64,000 nucleotides of DNA from Steinernema hermaphroditum (GCA_030435675.1 CM059621.1:16492001-16556000); one strand, 5' to 3'. Positions 9,253 through 22,229 are shown, numbered from the stretch's first letter. Numbers and translations are program-made. Notes: generated by a model from the letters alone, not told the origin.

Positions 9253-12200
9253 ATAAGTTGACTGGTGATAGGTGACAGGCGACTCATCGTTGGAGTCAGT
9301 CGTTGGAGTCAGTCTCATATGTTTCATATGCTATTCAGAACGTTTCTAGTGATGAAAGTTCGTTCTTTAGGTTACCCAACGTAATGAAAGTGCATTGCCC
9401 AATTAAGGGTCCAAAATTTTTGTTGTACAGAGGTAAAAGATAATAGCTGATAGCATATCATTTCAATTCATTTCGGATTTTGACTAAAACTGAGCCTAAA
9501 AAGCGTGAACACTTTTAAAAAGGAGCTCGGAAAGGCGAGTGGCGACCGCCGCCATCGACACTATGTTGACAGCGGTCGCAAACATGTGGTTTTCCGCGAT
9601 CAATAGCGCCCTCCATGGCGTTCACAGCTGCGGCACCTTGATTATGCTTGTGGGAGGCCAATCGTGTTGGGACCCACGTGCGATTGGCAACTCCTGTGTG
9701 ATGTATGCCTCGTGAGGTAGAGCTACACATTCCAATTATAGCTTTCTAAGACGATTTATGAGCTAAATCCATATGCGATCTTAATAAATCTTTGGTCATT
9801 ATACATTTTGTAGTAGAAGATAATTAGTAAATACAGTACATTTGCAGAGGAGGGCCATATAGTCGACAGAAAGGTGATTTTCTGTTGAAACGTGGCTGGC
9901 TAAGGGAAAAGAGAGGATAACTACTTACGAGACCACTCTCGGTCGAGAAGAGCGATAACACACTAACACAATGGGTATATATGCACACTGGTAGACATAG
10001 ACATCTAGAGGCGGGAGTAGATAGACATATTCTTCAGCAAACACCTAGAAATGTGATTTCGAGGTCAGGAAGGACGTTGTCTTTTGTGGATTCAGCTGCA
10101 CCGCCGTCGGATTTATTGTTTTGTTAGCAAAGTGAGTCTATTTACACCGAAAGGAGGACCATATCGTCAGCAGAGGTACTTAACTGGCAGGAAGAAGACA
10201 TCGATTTATGTTGGGTCGTCCGTTCACCCGCTTAGAAATGAGTTGTAGCATGAGAACGAATAGAAAGTGGAAAGAATAGAGCTGACCACTAAGGTGCAAT
10301 ACTTGTTGAGGTGGACGTCTGCTATTTTGTGTGTCCACAGTGCCCTGAAGTGTATATAGACCTGAGTGATCTGCAACAGGTCTGGACGCGAGCATGCGAT
10401 GAGAAAGACAGTACAATACTGGGCCTCCGCATTAATGAGACGTCTTACATCGATGCAGCTGCTTTGGGAAGATATATGCTGTAAATCGCAACAAAATCGG
10501 ATGAACAGTGCTCATCGCTTATTCCAAGTGGTGCTTCTTTAATGCTATTCTCCATTTCTTTTTTAAACAAATAAATAAGTAAACAAATACAGAAACCATC
10601 TGATATCTAAGCACTGTTGTTTTGGATGGAGACGAAACAACCTATCTAGCTCTTGGGTGCTGATTTGGAAGTTAACCGCCAACCGATAACCCTTACTCTA
10701 TTTTGCCAGCTCGAAGTGCTTTGAAATTTGTTTCTTGTATATGAGGCCATTAGCAGATGATGAATGCGTGTGTATTTTTGTACGCAAGTGGAAATAGAAT
10801 GGCGAAACACATGGTTCACGGACATAATTACTTGCATCGATATAGCAGGGTACACCCTCAAAAGCGACCACATGACCACATGTTGTATTTTTGGGCGTCG
10901 GACTACTTTTCATTATTTACTGACCACGCGTGTCACCACTATCGCGCGCAAAAACCTTACAAGGAGAAGTCGAAAAGTGTCCCACACCGATTCGGCTGAA
11001 ATTTGGAGATGGATATGACAGAGTGCTACAGTGTTCATTTCTTGGATATGATACCGTTATCAGATAGTGGATGTGTGTTTTATTTTTGTATGGAGGTATG
11101 CAGATAGAAATAAGAAGTGGATATGACAGAGTGCCTTTTGTTCTAGAAATAAGAACATTCAATGCATGGTTCAAGAAGAGAATTGTTTGCATGGATATAA
11201 CATTTTTGTCAATTTTGTTCTTATTCACCGAACAACATTATGGTAGTTACATAGAGCTGCGTGAGTGATCACCATTTAACAGAAATCTTCCAATACAAAG
11301 GCCAATCTGAAAATAGTTCTTTTTTGTTTGGTCCCGTCGTTCTAAAACGTCTCTGGTTGTATTATTAAGGGCCGTTCATACCCGGCGGAATATTCTACGC
11401 GCGTAGCTCTTTTCGATGATATCTTTTTCGGCAGCATTTTTGTTCTAGGCTCGCCTCGCCGGACGCACTGTCTAACGAACAACGTGATCAACGTAAGTGA
11501 GGAAATTATAACCCAGCTGGAAACGTTCCAAGTAACAGTTCGATTATTTTTGCTTAGGATATTGTTTCGCTGTGAAATTTTATAACATATCAGCAGGTTT
11601 GCTTGCTAACGCAGCTAATCCTCAGCCGTGCGTGATGCTATTTTTGTTATCTAATCTTTTCGGTGGCATTTTTGCTCTTGATTGATTTGAACGGATTGTT
11701 TACTGAACAACGCTTATCTAATCTACTCATCTGGGGAGCTTATACAAGATCACGGACCTCGACTGTCCAGGTAGGTCGCATACTAGATAGGATGGTTCGT
11801 GAAAAGCAGAGCCGATGCGAGTAAGGAAGTGCAACACACAGATTAAAGAGAGAATTAAGTAGCCGAAGCGATGTGATAAAGTCGTAACAGTAAGCTTTAC
11901 GAAATTGAGTGTTACACTGTACATGAAGAGGGACATGAGAGTCACTCATTTTCTACCTGATGGATATATGTTTCATGACTTAAAAAAACCTAATTTCACT
12001 CCTGCTTGGCATGGTTTGGTTTAGACAGTATGCCTGCATTTAGCAGAAGTGCCTGCCTGTCTCTTTGGCTAAATTTTTGAAAAATGATAGCTTAAAGGAA
12101 TCGAAAAACAAATCCAATTTTCTCCATTTTCCACATTTTGGTTGTCCCTGTTTGTGCTTGCCACGGTTTGGCGAGTTTGACCGAACGCTCGTCTCATAAG

Positions 12201-13469
12201 CACAAAGAGACACATGTCCATCACCAGGCTTCTTCTGGATTCAGCGCAGGGCACGGCATCCGAGTCGAAAACGGTGATTTCGAAATCCGAAAGTATCGAA
12301 GCGTTTCGGATTGGTTCCGGATCCAAGCGATTCTATTGGGTTGCTGCATTGAAAATGTCAGTGACATAAACATGGCATAATTTCGCAGTATTTACTCACA
12401 GGTAACAACTGATGGGCGCATTGTGGAGTACAGTGAACTATAACCCTACATTATGATTTTCCCCTTGTCCATTGCATTCTTCCTGATCATGGAGCAGTAT
12501 CCCAGTATGACGGTCCTTAATCTGGTACCTCACAATTGCGAAATACGAAGTGATGTACGGGATTCCTATGGTTTTAATTGTGTGATGGACGTTGATTGCT
12601 GCCAATCACGTACACCGTTATGTCTTCCCTTCCGAATGCACCTATCGTTGTGTTTGTCATATATCACAACATGAGCTAATCTCAAAAAGACGGCCTTCTC
12701 GGATCACCATGTTCCGTTAACTCTAACGTTTCCAATTGGTTAAGTACTATAACAGACAATGGGGATATGCATCAGGTAGCTGTCACTCGTAGCTACTATG
12801 CCTACATAGTGACTCCACGAGTTTATTTTTACTTCACAGAAATAGAGGCCAAATGTGGAAAAAATGACCCTTGGATCGACAAAACGTCCGACTGCCCGAG
12901 GCCGTGTATTTCCAAGTCGACCTCCACAAAAGCTCTCTACTTTAAACTCAGAGATTTCTTTTTTGTTGTCTATATAGCACTGTCTTAGCTCTATCTTACT
13001 CTCACCTGTGTTCATCCATAAGTGACGATATCAAAAGAAACTATCCAAAATAAGGTTAAGAGGTCGAAAATCGGAACAAAAAGGTTTTTCAATTTTTAAC
13101 CCCGCGTATTCTACAAACGAAGAATCCGGATGTTGCCTATAAAGTGGACTGAAGTTGTACATAAGAATGATGAATACTTTGTCTGAAATCTTTGTGTTTT
13201 GTTTCTGTAAATAATCACAAAATGATCTGACATTTTCAATGCACCAACCCAATATATCTTCTTCCAATCTACTTTGACAAAAAACGGGACACCCTCAAAA
13301 AGGACTGCATAGCCAACAAAGCCCCCAATTGAGAGCACCCGCTCCGATCTTATGCAATTTCCGCACATCGATTCATTATTTCCAGTTTTTGTCTCTCTCT
13401 CCCCCTTTCTGACCAACTGTTTACAGTCATTCCACGGTCGCCACACCAAAGTGCACCAAAAGAGGCTGC
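9253..13469. other. Gene desert with local duplications, no gene
   Basis: Mostly AT-rich sequence without a recognisable gene. A 13-bp unit GTTGGAGTCAGTC is repeated twice at 9289-9314. A GC-richer patch at 9520-9730 has no recognised homology. A diverged direct duplication covers about 10,720-10,850 and 11,030-11,200, both copies with ATTTTTG at the equivalent position. A short inverted duplication links about 12,300-12,365 and 13,205-13,265. The strand-biased ATTTTTG heptamer begins to be frequent here, for example at 10,770, 10,888, 11,082, 11,195, 11,436, 11,546 and 11,640. Confidence 0.5.
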
Positions 13470-13770
13470 GCGAAAACTTGTTTTATGTAAATTTTTGCGG
13501 CGACCCCTGCTTTGGTCTTTAATTAGTCGTGCACCGCTCGAATTAATCGTTTCCGAAGAGATTCCACCGAATTATCTAATTATGCAGCTCCGAACCGCGA
13601 CGCCCTCAGGGCCCTTGCCGATCGTTAACTAATCTCTTCGCTGCCATTCTTCCGAACGGTTCGCGCGCCGAGTGTCCGTGCAAATCGATTTAATCTGATC
13701 GCGGCGACGTTCGTTTGCGACTTTTTGTCATTTTTGATGAATTTCGCGCGTGGCTGATAGTGGGATCGAT
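13470..13770. promoter_or_regulatory. GC-richer island with TAAT sites, candidate enhancer
   Basis: Composition changes sharply from the AT-rich surroundings to balanced, CpG-containing sequence with several homeodomain-type cores: TTTAATTAG, GAATTAATC, CTAATTATG, GTTAACTAATC and TTTAATCTGATC. There is no convincing coding frame and no repeat copy elsewhere in the window. Similar islands recur at 16.6, 22.3, 25.4, 28.1, 36.0, 44.9, 54.7, 59.0 and 61.6 kb. A role as a conserved cis-regulatory module is inferred from composition and site density only. Confidence 0.4.
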
Positions 13771-13924
13771 TCGGTTTTTCGTGTCACAAATGTTATGGGT
13801 AGCTGTGGGGTGACATCTTGTCCTTTACATTCATTGGTGTAGGCATACCGTATTTTTGGGCATAAATCTACTAGTCATTTTGAAACATTTTTGTTATCAC
13901 GACCGGATCTCATACTCGATCTGC

Positions 13925-14180
13925 TTCTCTCCTAGGCGTCATGGCTTCAAGTCTCGGGCGTCGGAAGATGTTGATGTTGGCACAACACCGGATTCGGTTT
14001 TCTTCATCAGCTCGTTTATCATTTTCTGGAGCTCGTCCTTCGAGTTGGCGATCAGGGCGATGTCGTCGGCAAAGCAGAGGTTGTTCAATCTTTTCCCGTT
14101 GATGTTTATACCATATTCGTCCTATCTCAACCTTCTGAAGACGCCTTCCAGTGTGAACTAAGATCGAATATACGAAAAGA
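13925..14180 (-). pseudogene. RTE-clade reverse transcriptase fragment
   Basis: On the minus strand a frame reads LEGVFRRLR, stop, DEYGININGKRLNNLCFADD and then IALIANSKDELQKMINELMKK. The FADD box is the catalytic metal-binding motif of non-LTR reverse transcriptases, and the surrounding order (GINI.GK.L..L.FADDIALIA) matches the RTE and related clades. A TAG replaces the Trp expected before DEYG, and nothing of the endonuclease or upstream RT motifs is visible, so this is a dead 5'- and 3'-truncated LINE copy. It may belong to the LINE that mobilised the SINE-like elements with AATAAACTCGT tails seen elsewhere in the window. Confidence 0.8.
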
Positions 14181-16599
14181 AATTTATCTAATTGTTCTAT
14201 GAACGGCTGACGGTAACAATGGCCAAAAGGAGAGGGTTGATAATCGTTCATACCGTAGTCAACTCACACCATATCGCGCATTCCCTTTTTCGTGCGCCCA
14301 CACTCGTAAGCCTGAAGTTTGAAACCTGAAATTTAGCGCAGACCTCTTAATCCTTCAATTCTGTCAGCAGCAATCTTTTGAAAAGTAGACGATCTGCTCT
14401 AATTCTCAACTTTGGCCCAACAACGAATAACCTGATCTTATTTTGGTGTACGGTGGGTGGAACATTTGCCTACCGCAGCGCATTGCTACCAGCTGCGCAC
14501 TTCGGACATATCTTCACACTTCATATACCTAATCCAGAGCCTGAACTTGCTTGCACTTGTATTTTCAGCAATATACAAAGATGCCTCGCCTACAGCATTT
14601 ACAAAATTAGACAAAGGAACCCAGTTTTATTCGTTCTCGAAATTTGAGGTTAACACCCGAGAGGGTCGTCGACCACGCTCCGCTTACGCTCCAGGGGTCT
14701 CTCCCACCGAGGCTAGCAGGAGTATCATCTCGTCGTCGGGCTATACTAGAGGGCAGCTTTCTTGGCGCAACCAAGAAGGACCTACCGTATTCCGCGTTGT
14801 CAAAGACGCCTCTCGGAACACGGACGACTGTCACAAGAGATCGCGGTTCTCAAGACAGTAACGCCCTTCAGAGGACCATCGGCGGCAGAAGCCGTGGGAG
14901 CACCCTATATCTGCTAGCAAGGGAAGGTTTAACCATGACCCCGCAGATTTTAGGCCCCAAAAAATCAGTTTTTTTTTATCCAAAAAAGCGCCGATACGTG
15001 GGAGTTCAGGTATATCGCCGCGGTACCCATTACTAGTTCCAAAATCAGAGGGATTGTAGTGTCTTTTGATTCCACCCAGACCAAACCATTCCACATATTT
15101 TTGAAGTCTTCCTTTCACTTCAACAAAAAAACTGTTTTTGGGCCGTAGAATTTCAATAACATTTAAAACTTTTGACTTTCTTATATGTTTACTTAAGATA
15201 TTTTAACAGAATGAATGATTTTTGCACTCTTCGGACAGGAATTTTTTATAATACACATATATTTAAAGTATAGTAGAATATCTGATATACAAACAGAAAG
15301 CTGAGAGTGGCCTGTTTGTGACTGTTTCGTCGACCAATGAAGCCAAATGGAGGTGAATTAGCCTCAACTTATGCCAAAAAAGTGACTTCTTTCCAAAACG
15401 TGAGAATTGGAATACAGTTTTCGGTCCCGCGTGGAAACAGAACGAGATGCCGAGGGTTTTCGTGAAATACTGCAAGTCTTGCCATGTTTTCTTTTCAATT
15501 ACTTTTCACGGGATGTAGGAAGCAACCGTTTTATATACCATTCAAAAGAGGAACTGAAATGACCAATGATGAACTCTAAACGTCTCATGATCTGCGGAAG
15601 ATCAATTTTTGATCAATTTTTTATCGAACTGCATGAATCAAGGGGAGAATGAAGCAATGAGCGCTAAACACAAGAGACATAGTCCAATGCTTCATGCCTC
15701 TCAATCATCTCACCCTATTCGGCATTCATTGATGTATACATACCGTATTTTTGTAAGTTCAGTGGTGGTCATCTCGAAGTATTTTTGCAACATAAAGAAA
15801 TTCGACGGCGGAACAGGTGACGGTCAAAATGGTCAAAAGTAAGGAGTTAATGACAACATTGTTATGTGGCTAGGATATTTTTGCATACTCAGTAAGAGAA
15901 TACAGTGCTGTCCAAAAGTATAGGCCACCCCCTTTATTCGACAGTTTGGAGGGCTAGCGGCAACTTTTAAAAATTCCAAGTGCATCACGTGAAAAAGCGC
16001 AGCGAAAAAGAAGAAATCCCTGCAAGAAAAATAAATGTAAACGACTTCAAATGTTTGATTTAATGTGCTTTACTGTGGACACGTTTGTTTAAATATCCAC
16101 CAGAAAACAGTGGGCCTTTCATTTGTGTCGCCAACGATCGGTCGTCCACTCGTTCAGGCTACCCGAACGAGTTGAGTGAGCGGTCGTTCCTGGTCTTTTG
16201 TAATGCCATTCGTGAGATAAATGAGATAAAACTTGAAACTTTAAAACTTGTACCAGTGGGGATTTTCATTTTTGATGTTCGTTGGCGAGAAACGAACATT
16301 TTTGATAATATGAATGGGCGTGTTGGTTCAAAACTGCAATTCGACTATCTTTCCTTCACTTCCTCATTGACGGCGTAGCGAACTATGATAATTTTTGTCT
16401 CTTCCGTATTCTTAACTTTTTGTTTTCCTATTTTTCATCTTTACTTTTTATATGGAACTAATAAAAAAAAGCAGAATAGACAGAAGATGTCTCTCTGGTT
16501 ATGTAAAAGCTTTTTGTAAAAGTGATCCTCAAATTTCGATGTCCACTATGTAGAGTTCACAAGCCTGAATATGCACATACAATGGAATGGAAGACCACA
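14181..16599. other. Desert with one GC-rich patch of unknown origin
   Basis: Positions 14,640-14,930 are GC-richer, open in more than one frame, and may be a decayed transposon piece; no motif was recognised. At about 15,700-15,800 the sequence is a diverged copy of 13,820-13,900: both carry two ATTTTTG motifs at nearly the same spacing (13,852 and 13,887; 15,747 and 15,781) after the shared CATACCGT. A short tandem GATCAATTTTT doublet lies at 15,602. Otherwise nothing is seen. Confidence 0.4.
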
Positions 16600-17100
16600 C
16601 CGTCTTTCCACCATCGTAGACTTTGTCCCTACTCATCTCTGCCCTTTACCCAAACGCAATTAAAAACAACATTTCGATTCTGCTCGTCGGCAGTCAGTTG
16701 CCGGTCCCCAGCCGCCGATCTTTCGAATAATCAATCCGCGTGTTTTTACCTGCCCTGACGGCGGCGCGTTGCATAATGTTTTCGCAACGACGGTGTGGTG
16801 AACAGTTGTCTTCTGGCAGACACATAGACATACATTAGAGTGGTCGGCAGACGGACGGAAGAAGACGCTCTTTTTGCATAAACATATTTTTGGGTTCGCC
16901 TCTCTTTTTCACTGATTCTCGCCGCACCTATGTGTACAGAAGCGCCGCCACACACGGCGGCCGATCGGCTCGCTAATTGATCGCCATTAGAATGCGAGTT
17001 GATGGTAATAACAAACAGCCCAACTGACACCCAACGGATTCGCGTCGCCGATTCTGAGAGTGTCAACACGCCGCCACTGCTGCTAAACGCCCCTCATTAA
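16600..17100. promoter_or_regulatory. GC-richer island, candidate enhancer
   Basis: A stretch with many CpGs and AT-rich homeodomain-like cores (ACGCAATTAAAAAC, GAATAATCAATCC, GCTAATTGATCG, CATTAACTTG) set between AT-rich flanks. A GCGCGTTGCATAATG block and a CACACGGCGGCCGATCGG block stand out. One ATTTTTG copy (16,883-16,896 region) is present. No coding frame is convincing. Interpreted as a cis-regulatory module by analogy with the other islands. Confidence 0.4.
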
Positions 17101-19190
17101 CTTGTTTGTGAATTTTTCGACTTCTGACGGTAGGTCTCTTCTTAACTTATTTCTGTTTGCCCAGTGAACGTTTTTGAATTGTGCTCAGTTTCTTATGAAG
17201 ATTTCTTTTTCAGAAGTATATGACAAGTGCGCCAAAATCTGCACCATGTACAAAGCTAGTTAACCTTTTAGGACTCGCTTAAACATTGGGTTGTTCAGTT
17301 GAAAACGTGTCACTTTTGTAACGATTCTTTATTTACATAAAACTAATATATTTTACTTTACTGTTGGCAAGGGATACGATCACTCCACTTTGTGGTCGAC
17401 ATCCGGATTCATAGAATAGTTCGAACCGGTGGATAGTTTGCTAAATTTGAAATTAATTTTTGATCGAGGAATATCGAGGTCGAGGAATATTTTGTTTCAA
17501 TTAGAATTAACATATAACGAACAAACTAAGCTGATCCTTTCAACTTAGCCGTTAGGTTGTATAGTTCTTCGCTAAAAATCTATTGCACTATGTTAGATGC
17601 ACTATGGTCAAAATTTGGGACTGTCTAACAAGAGAAGAAGGGCCAAACATGCCCAATATAATGAGCCTTAGAGTGCGGCCAGAAATAACAACAAAATATC
17701 CCCTCTTTTGTACACAGAAATGGATACATGTCTGATTTGTGGTATAGGGGAAACATTTTTGCTTGAACGTTTGCCTTCGATTCCCACCGATTATGGTACT
17801 TTTTTCTCGTTTTATTTTTTCTCGGTCCTCCTATGCATGTTTCTAAGCGTCTTTTTTTATTTTGTCACCGAGAATAACTTCTTGATTAAAATTCAGTACT
17901 TCTTTTAGCCTTTCAGAAATAGCCCGTTCCGCCACGTTAAGCGTTTATTAGTAATTGCACAATATATTTTTGTGCCTGTATTGACCAATTTTTTACTACC
18001 ATTTATTCGAAACATAAGTGTTAAGCCACAATTGTTTTTGGTTGGTGTGTCATCTGATTTGAGACGCAACACACAATTAAAGCATGTAAACGGGATATTT
18101 TTAAGCATTTTCTTGGCGATAAATGGTCATTTGATGCGCTTTTGTTCGTATTGATATCGGTTTTACTGATTGCTTGCTCTACCAATACATCTGTTTTGCG
18201 GTCGTCCATATTTTCACTTAATTTTACATTTTTGGAGGTTCTGTTTAACTTTATCATGTATTATCATGTGTCCCCTTCTGTTTAGACTCTTGTCAAACAT
18301 TGTTTCAATTGAAACTTGTGAGGGGCGGAAAAGTGACTCCGATGGACATCCTTGTTTTCTGACTTATTTTCTTGGAAACCTATTTTTGTAGAATGTGTGC
18401 GATTGCTCGCGTTGGCGGCGTCCATAGGCATGAGCCTAGGCCGAGGCCTAAGCCAAGCCAGCCCATGCACGAAAGTGAATTCGGGATTTTGTTCGTTCGT
18501 ATCCTCAAAATACCTGGGCAGGTGAACATAAGCTTGAGTCACTTTTTCGTGATGTTGTCACCACACCGGTCCTGGACGGTATAAGTCTTGACTGACATGA
18601 CATGTCAAACACTTGGAGATGCTAAAGATTTTTGAGAATAAGCAGGTCAACCCAGTCCAGAAGATAGCAGAATCATTATAATTGAATCAAAAAGAGGGCG
18701 TCAGTTTTGATCAATCTCATAGTCTTCAAGAAATAGACCTTATCATGTAGTATGGACTCAACTGAATAACTAAAATCAGCGGTGCCGGTACGGCACTACG
18801 TGCGTGAAGAGAGGCGACCGGAGTTTGCCATGCGCTTATGAAATCGAAGCAAGCCTTGGCAGATTCAGGTCAGCAAAGTTATGCCCAACATGGATAGTTA
18901 AAAAGCGGCCAGTACATTCCGTAACATTCCTGAAGCAAGTTATGTTGTTCTAGCTTCGCAAATCTTCGAGTTCTAACGTCGAAAATGGCCGTTTCACTAA
19001 CTGTTTTCCTGACATAGGGTGAGAAGGATGCTTTTAAAACGTGCCGATTGTTCTTTGTTTGAAGAAGAATGTGATGTAAAACATTTATTCTTAAATTTTT
19101 GATCCGATTGATGTAATCCCAGGTGTACAATCACATAATAAACTCCTGGTAGAATAGGTCATGGTAAGGACAGTGTATACAAATGCAACC
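17101..19190. other. Gene desert, no gene recognised
   Basis: AT-rich sequence with scattered + strand ATTTTTG. Positions 18,420-18,470 hold an AGCC-rich patch (CCTAGGCCGAGGCCTAAGCC) of the kind also seen at 8.19 and 51.64 kb. The piece 18,590-18,760 is a diverged copy of sequence at 19,400-19,450 and 19,770-19,920. No RNA gene or coding region is seen. Confidence 0.4.
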
Positions 19191-19191
19191 C

Positions 19192-19396
19192 TTAAAGGGA
19201 CAGTGTCATCTTGAAAAAATTTTCTCAGATCTTTCTGATAGTTCCACAACCCCTACCCAGTTTTTGACGGAGAACACTTCCGGTAGAAGGATTGTAGCTC
19301 GAAAACCTGCAGGCCTACAGCGAAACGGATTTCGCCATTGTGTTCGCCGTCAAAAACTGGGTAGGGGTAAAAAACCGGGTAAAACTGTCCCTTTAA
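19192..19396. mobile_element. MITE flanked by TTAA
   Basis: A segment of about 200 bp is bounded by TTAA on both sides (19,192-19,195 and 19,393-19,396) with inverted termini AGGGACAGT and ACTGTCCCT. A second pair of inverted blocks, ACCCCTACCCAGTTTTTGAC and its complement, lies inside. TTAA target duplication is typical of piggyBac-type elements. There is no coding capacity, so it is a non-autonomous miniature element. Confidence 0.7.
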
Positions 19397-19449
19397 CTCA
19401 TGGCATGACATATCACCTGGAGAACTTAATGATTTTCGAGAATATGCTC

Positions 19450-19675
19450 GTTGTTCGCCTGTTCCATTCACGACCGGATTCAACCTCTTCGTTACTTCAA
19501 CGCCCGCGCACACTAATGGAATCGCTGACCAGTCTGCTCGGATGCCGTCTCCAGCCACAGCCAGAAGAACATCAACGTCCACGGTGTGATTTTGTTTTTC
19601 TTGTGCTTATATGAGACGTCTCGGAAGGCGTAAACCTTTGATACGAGAAGATAAACTCGTAAACTCGCTCGTGAT
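19450..19675 (+). mobile_element. Retroelement fragment with AATAAACTCGT-type tail
   Basis: A GC-richer body ends in CTTTGATACGAGAAGATAAACTCGTAAACTCG, close to the 3' end of the elements at 29.5, 31.5 and 62.6 kb (CCTTTGATTCACG then AATAAACTCGTAA), but the body upstream differs. Sharing only the 3' end is what is expected of different non-autonomous elements moved by the same LINE. The 5' limit is uncertain. Confidence 0.45.
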
Positions 19676-21279
19676 CATTCCAATCCAGGAAAAAACAGAT
19701 TCTTCAATCAACAAAGTCTTATTTTTGTGTTTGCATCTCAATCTCACTTAAATCACCTAAAGCCTCATAGTTTTTTCGAAATAGACCTTATCGTACGGTA
19801 TGAACTCTGACTCTTAACTCATGACATGATATTTTAAGCTAATTATTTTTGATATTACGCTGATCAATCCAATCTCGAATACAACAGAATCATTGTGTCA
19901 TAACGAGGTGTCATTTTTGTAATCGTATCGCCAAACATTCGGTAAAATTCCGGCAGTGACTTGTGTTGTTTCTTCTGCTTTCATATAATACCTTGATACC
20001 ATAGTATGTTTATCTTGAGGTGCACTTTATCAGTGACTTTCGAGGGCCGCTTCTTTTTCTATTCGTTGATTTGTTCCCGATAACTGACAACTGACTAATC
20101 ACACCACACATACTGAAGGTGTATCACGAAAGAGCATCAAAAATTACATGCTATATCACAGTTTCCCTTCAAGGCGACCGCTTTCTGCCGAAATTGAGGC
20201 CTCCAATCGCTTCGAAAAATTTTTGGTCGTCAGACTTTTAGACCCAACTTTTTCGGTGAGCAACGTTAAGCGAGTCCATTTATGCGTTCCCGATTCGGCA
20301 GACCTTCTCCTCCACGATGATGATCCACACTGTGCATACATTGAATTGAGATACGGACTGTTTGTAGGCTAATCTTCTATCTGCAAGTACAAAAGTCTGC
20401 GAGTCGCTCATTGCGGAAGTCCAGTGTTGATTTTTGCCAGTTAGTGTCCAGTCCTCCTGCATCTGCATCCATCGTCCATCATCTGCATCTGCATCCATCG
20501 ACTCACATGCAAAATGCGTATTTGCAACTAAGAGGAGAGTCTTGTGAAAAATGTGAAAAATTGAGCACTTCTCACTTAAACGTACTTATTCCTTTGTCAG
20601 TGGTACCTTGTGTAGAATTTTTGCTGGAAAATCCGCTTTTTTTTGTTTTTGTGTTAAGAACTGCGAATGGAATTACTAGAAATGCAGAATCTATAACTGG
20701 CTACATATTTAATTCTTGGTGGCATGGATATGGAAATTATGGCATGGATATCGAAATAATCTAAATGTTTTTTTGTCAACCATAACATTTTACAAGCCTA
20801 AGAAGATTGATAAATCATTTTGGTTCATTTTGGCTCTTCAGAAACATCTTAATTACATTTATTGCAGCTTATAAGGCGCATATTTAAAGAGTTCTAGAAG
20901 CTGATAATGGTGTTCCTCTATTGAATAAGCTTTCTAGTGACTTTCCGCCCCCGCTCTTGAATGCAATGCTAAATTCCGCTCCTAGAAGTGTTAGGCTCAT
21001 ATTTCTGACCGCATGGTCGGGTTGTGCGGAAAATATAGACACTTTGAGACTATCTGACTCTCGTAATAGACGATAGATATTACATTTCGATCACCACTTA
21101 AACACAAATTATCAAAAAAAAATTTTTATTCAATAGCTTTCTTAAGGCCGTCCGGGGTTTGTACATTTCCATTTCGACCAGGCGATTGTTCGTTAGTTGC
21201 GAACCTGCGAACTCTTCGTAGAACTTCCTGCCGTATGTGAGAATTGTTTTCTGGAACGAGGCTGTTTGAATAAAAGTAT
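19676..21279. other. Gene desert with short tandem repeat
   Basis: No gene is recognised. A CATCTGCATCCATCGTCCAT-type short tandem repeat covers about 20,455-20,505. Positions 19,770-19,920 are a diverged copy of 18,590-18,760. Several ATTTTTG copies lie on the + strand and a single reverse copy at 20,129. Confidence 0.4.
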
Positions 21280-21590
21280 CTTTCACAAGCTCGCCGGCAC
21301 CGGCGCCGTTTTCTGTTCATGTTGCCACCGGCGCCGGCCCAGTGTGGTCCCACCACGATTTGTCCAGGATGTCAATTTTCTTCGAATTTTAAGAAATGTC
21401 ATAAATTCGGCTAATTCAAACTGATCTAACCGAATCTATGACATTTCCTAAAATTTGAAAAATAATTGATACTCAGGCAAATCGAGGTGGGACCACACTG
21501 ATCCGAACATATGAATTTAAATTAGAACGGCGCCGGCGACCTTGTGAACAGGCATCAAAAAACGGTGCCGGTAAGGGTACCTTGTGAAAG
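21280..21590. mobile_element. Nested foldback/MITE element
   Basis: The outer ends CTTTCACAAG (21,280-21,289) and CTTGTGAAAG (21,581-21,590) are perfect inverted repeats, followed inward by GC-rich CGCCGGCACCG-type arms. Inside lies a second palindromic element, 21,340-21,500, with perfect 15-bp termini CAGTGTGGTCCCACC and GGTGGGACCACACTG and arms that pair over most of its length. CAGTG/CACTG ends recall hAT-type MITEs, but no 8-bp target duplication was seen. No coding capacity. Confidence 0.7.
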
Positions 21591-21879
21591 AGACAAAAGA
21601 TATCCTTCAGATAGTCGGTTTTTGTTGAGGTCATCCGAGTCGAATTTTCCCGTGTGATTCCCCCTGATTATGGTAGAGAGCTGTTTTAGGGGAAATGTGT
21701 GGTCTCAGATCAGGTCATACTGAAATGTGTACTTTTTTCGTCAGTTGTCCTCTACACATAGGCAAAGGACAATACAAACTTTTTGGAGAGAATTTAGTGT
21801 CTACAGCAATGAGCCAATCTGCTTTAAGGTTTCAAGTCGGCAGGCCTTTGCCTTCGAGATGCTTATGTCGGTAGGCCTT

Positions 21880-22060
21880 CTCTAGTCTGTAGGCCTTCTC
21901 CACCGCAAAATCCAAGGGGTTCAAATCGGGGTGCTTCGAGGGCTAATCTTCCTTTGTCCAGAAGTCTGGGATACGCTGGTGGAGGTCCACCGTTGATTTG
22001 GCTCCATGCGCGCCCAGTCCTGGATCAGCGTCCATTAATGTAGAAGTAGACACTCCGAAT
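21880..22060 (-). pseudogene. Mariner-type transposase fragment
   Basis: The minus strand reads GAHGAKSTVDLHQRIPDFWT, KED, stop, PSKHPDLNPLDFAVEKAYR. This matches the catalytic-core end of Tc1/mariner transposases (HTAK.T..WLQ..IPDFW.KE.WP..SPDLNPLDY.VW), including the third catalytic acidic region after PDLNP. A TAG at 21,943-21,945 replaces the expected Trp. Only this part of the gene is recognisable, so it is a dead copy. Confidence 0.8.
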
Positions 22061-22229
22061 TGAGAGGATTCTAAGGGTCCGCTTTTATTTATGGATCGAC
22101 CAACTAAACCATGAAATAGATATTCCACTTTACTTTGCCTTTTGTCCACATTAGTCAAGCACCGATATCCTATTTTCCTGCTACCGTTGTCGTACTGCAT
22201 GTCCCTAATCACGTTACTGCATTAACTTT

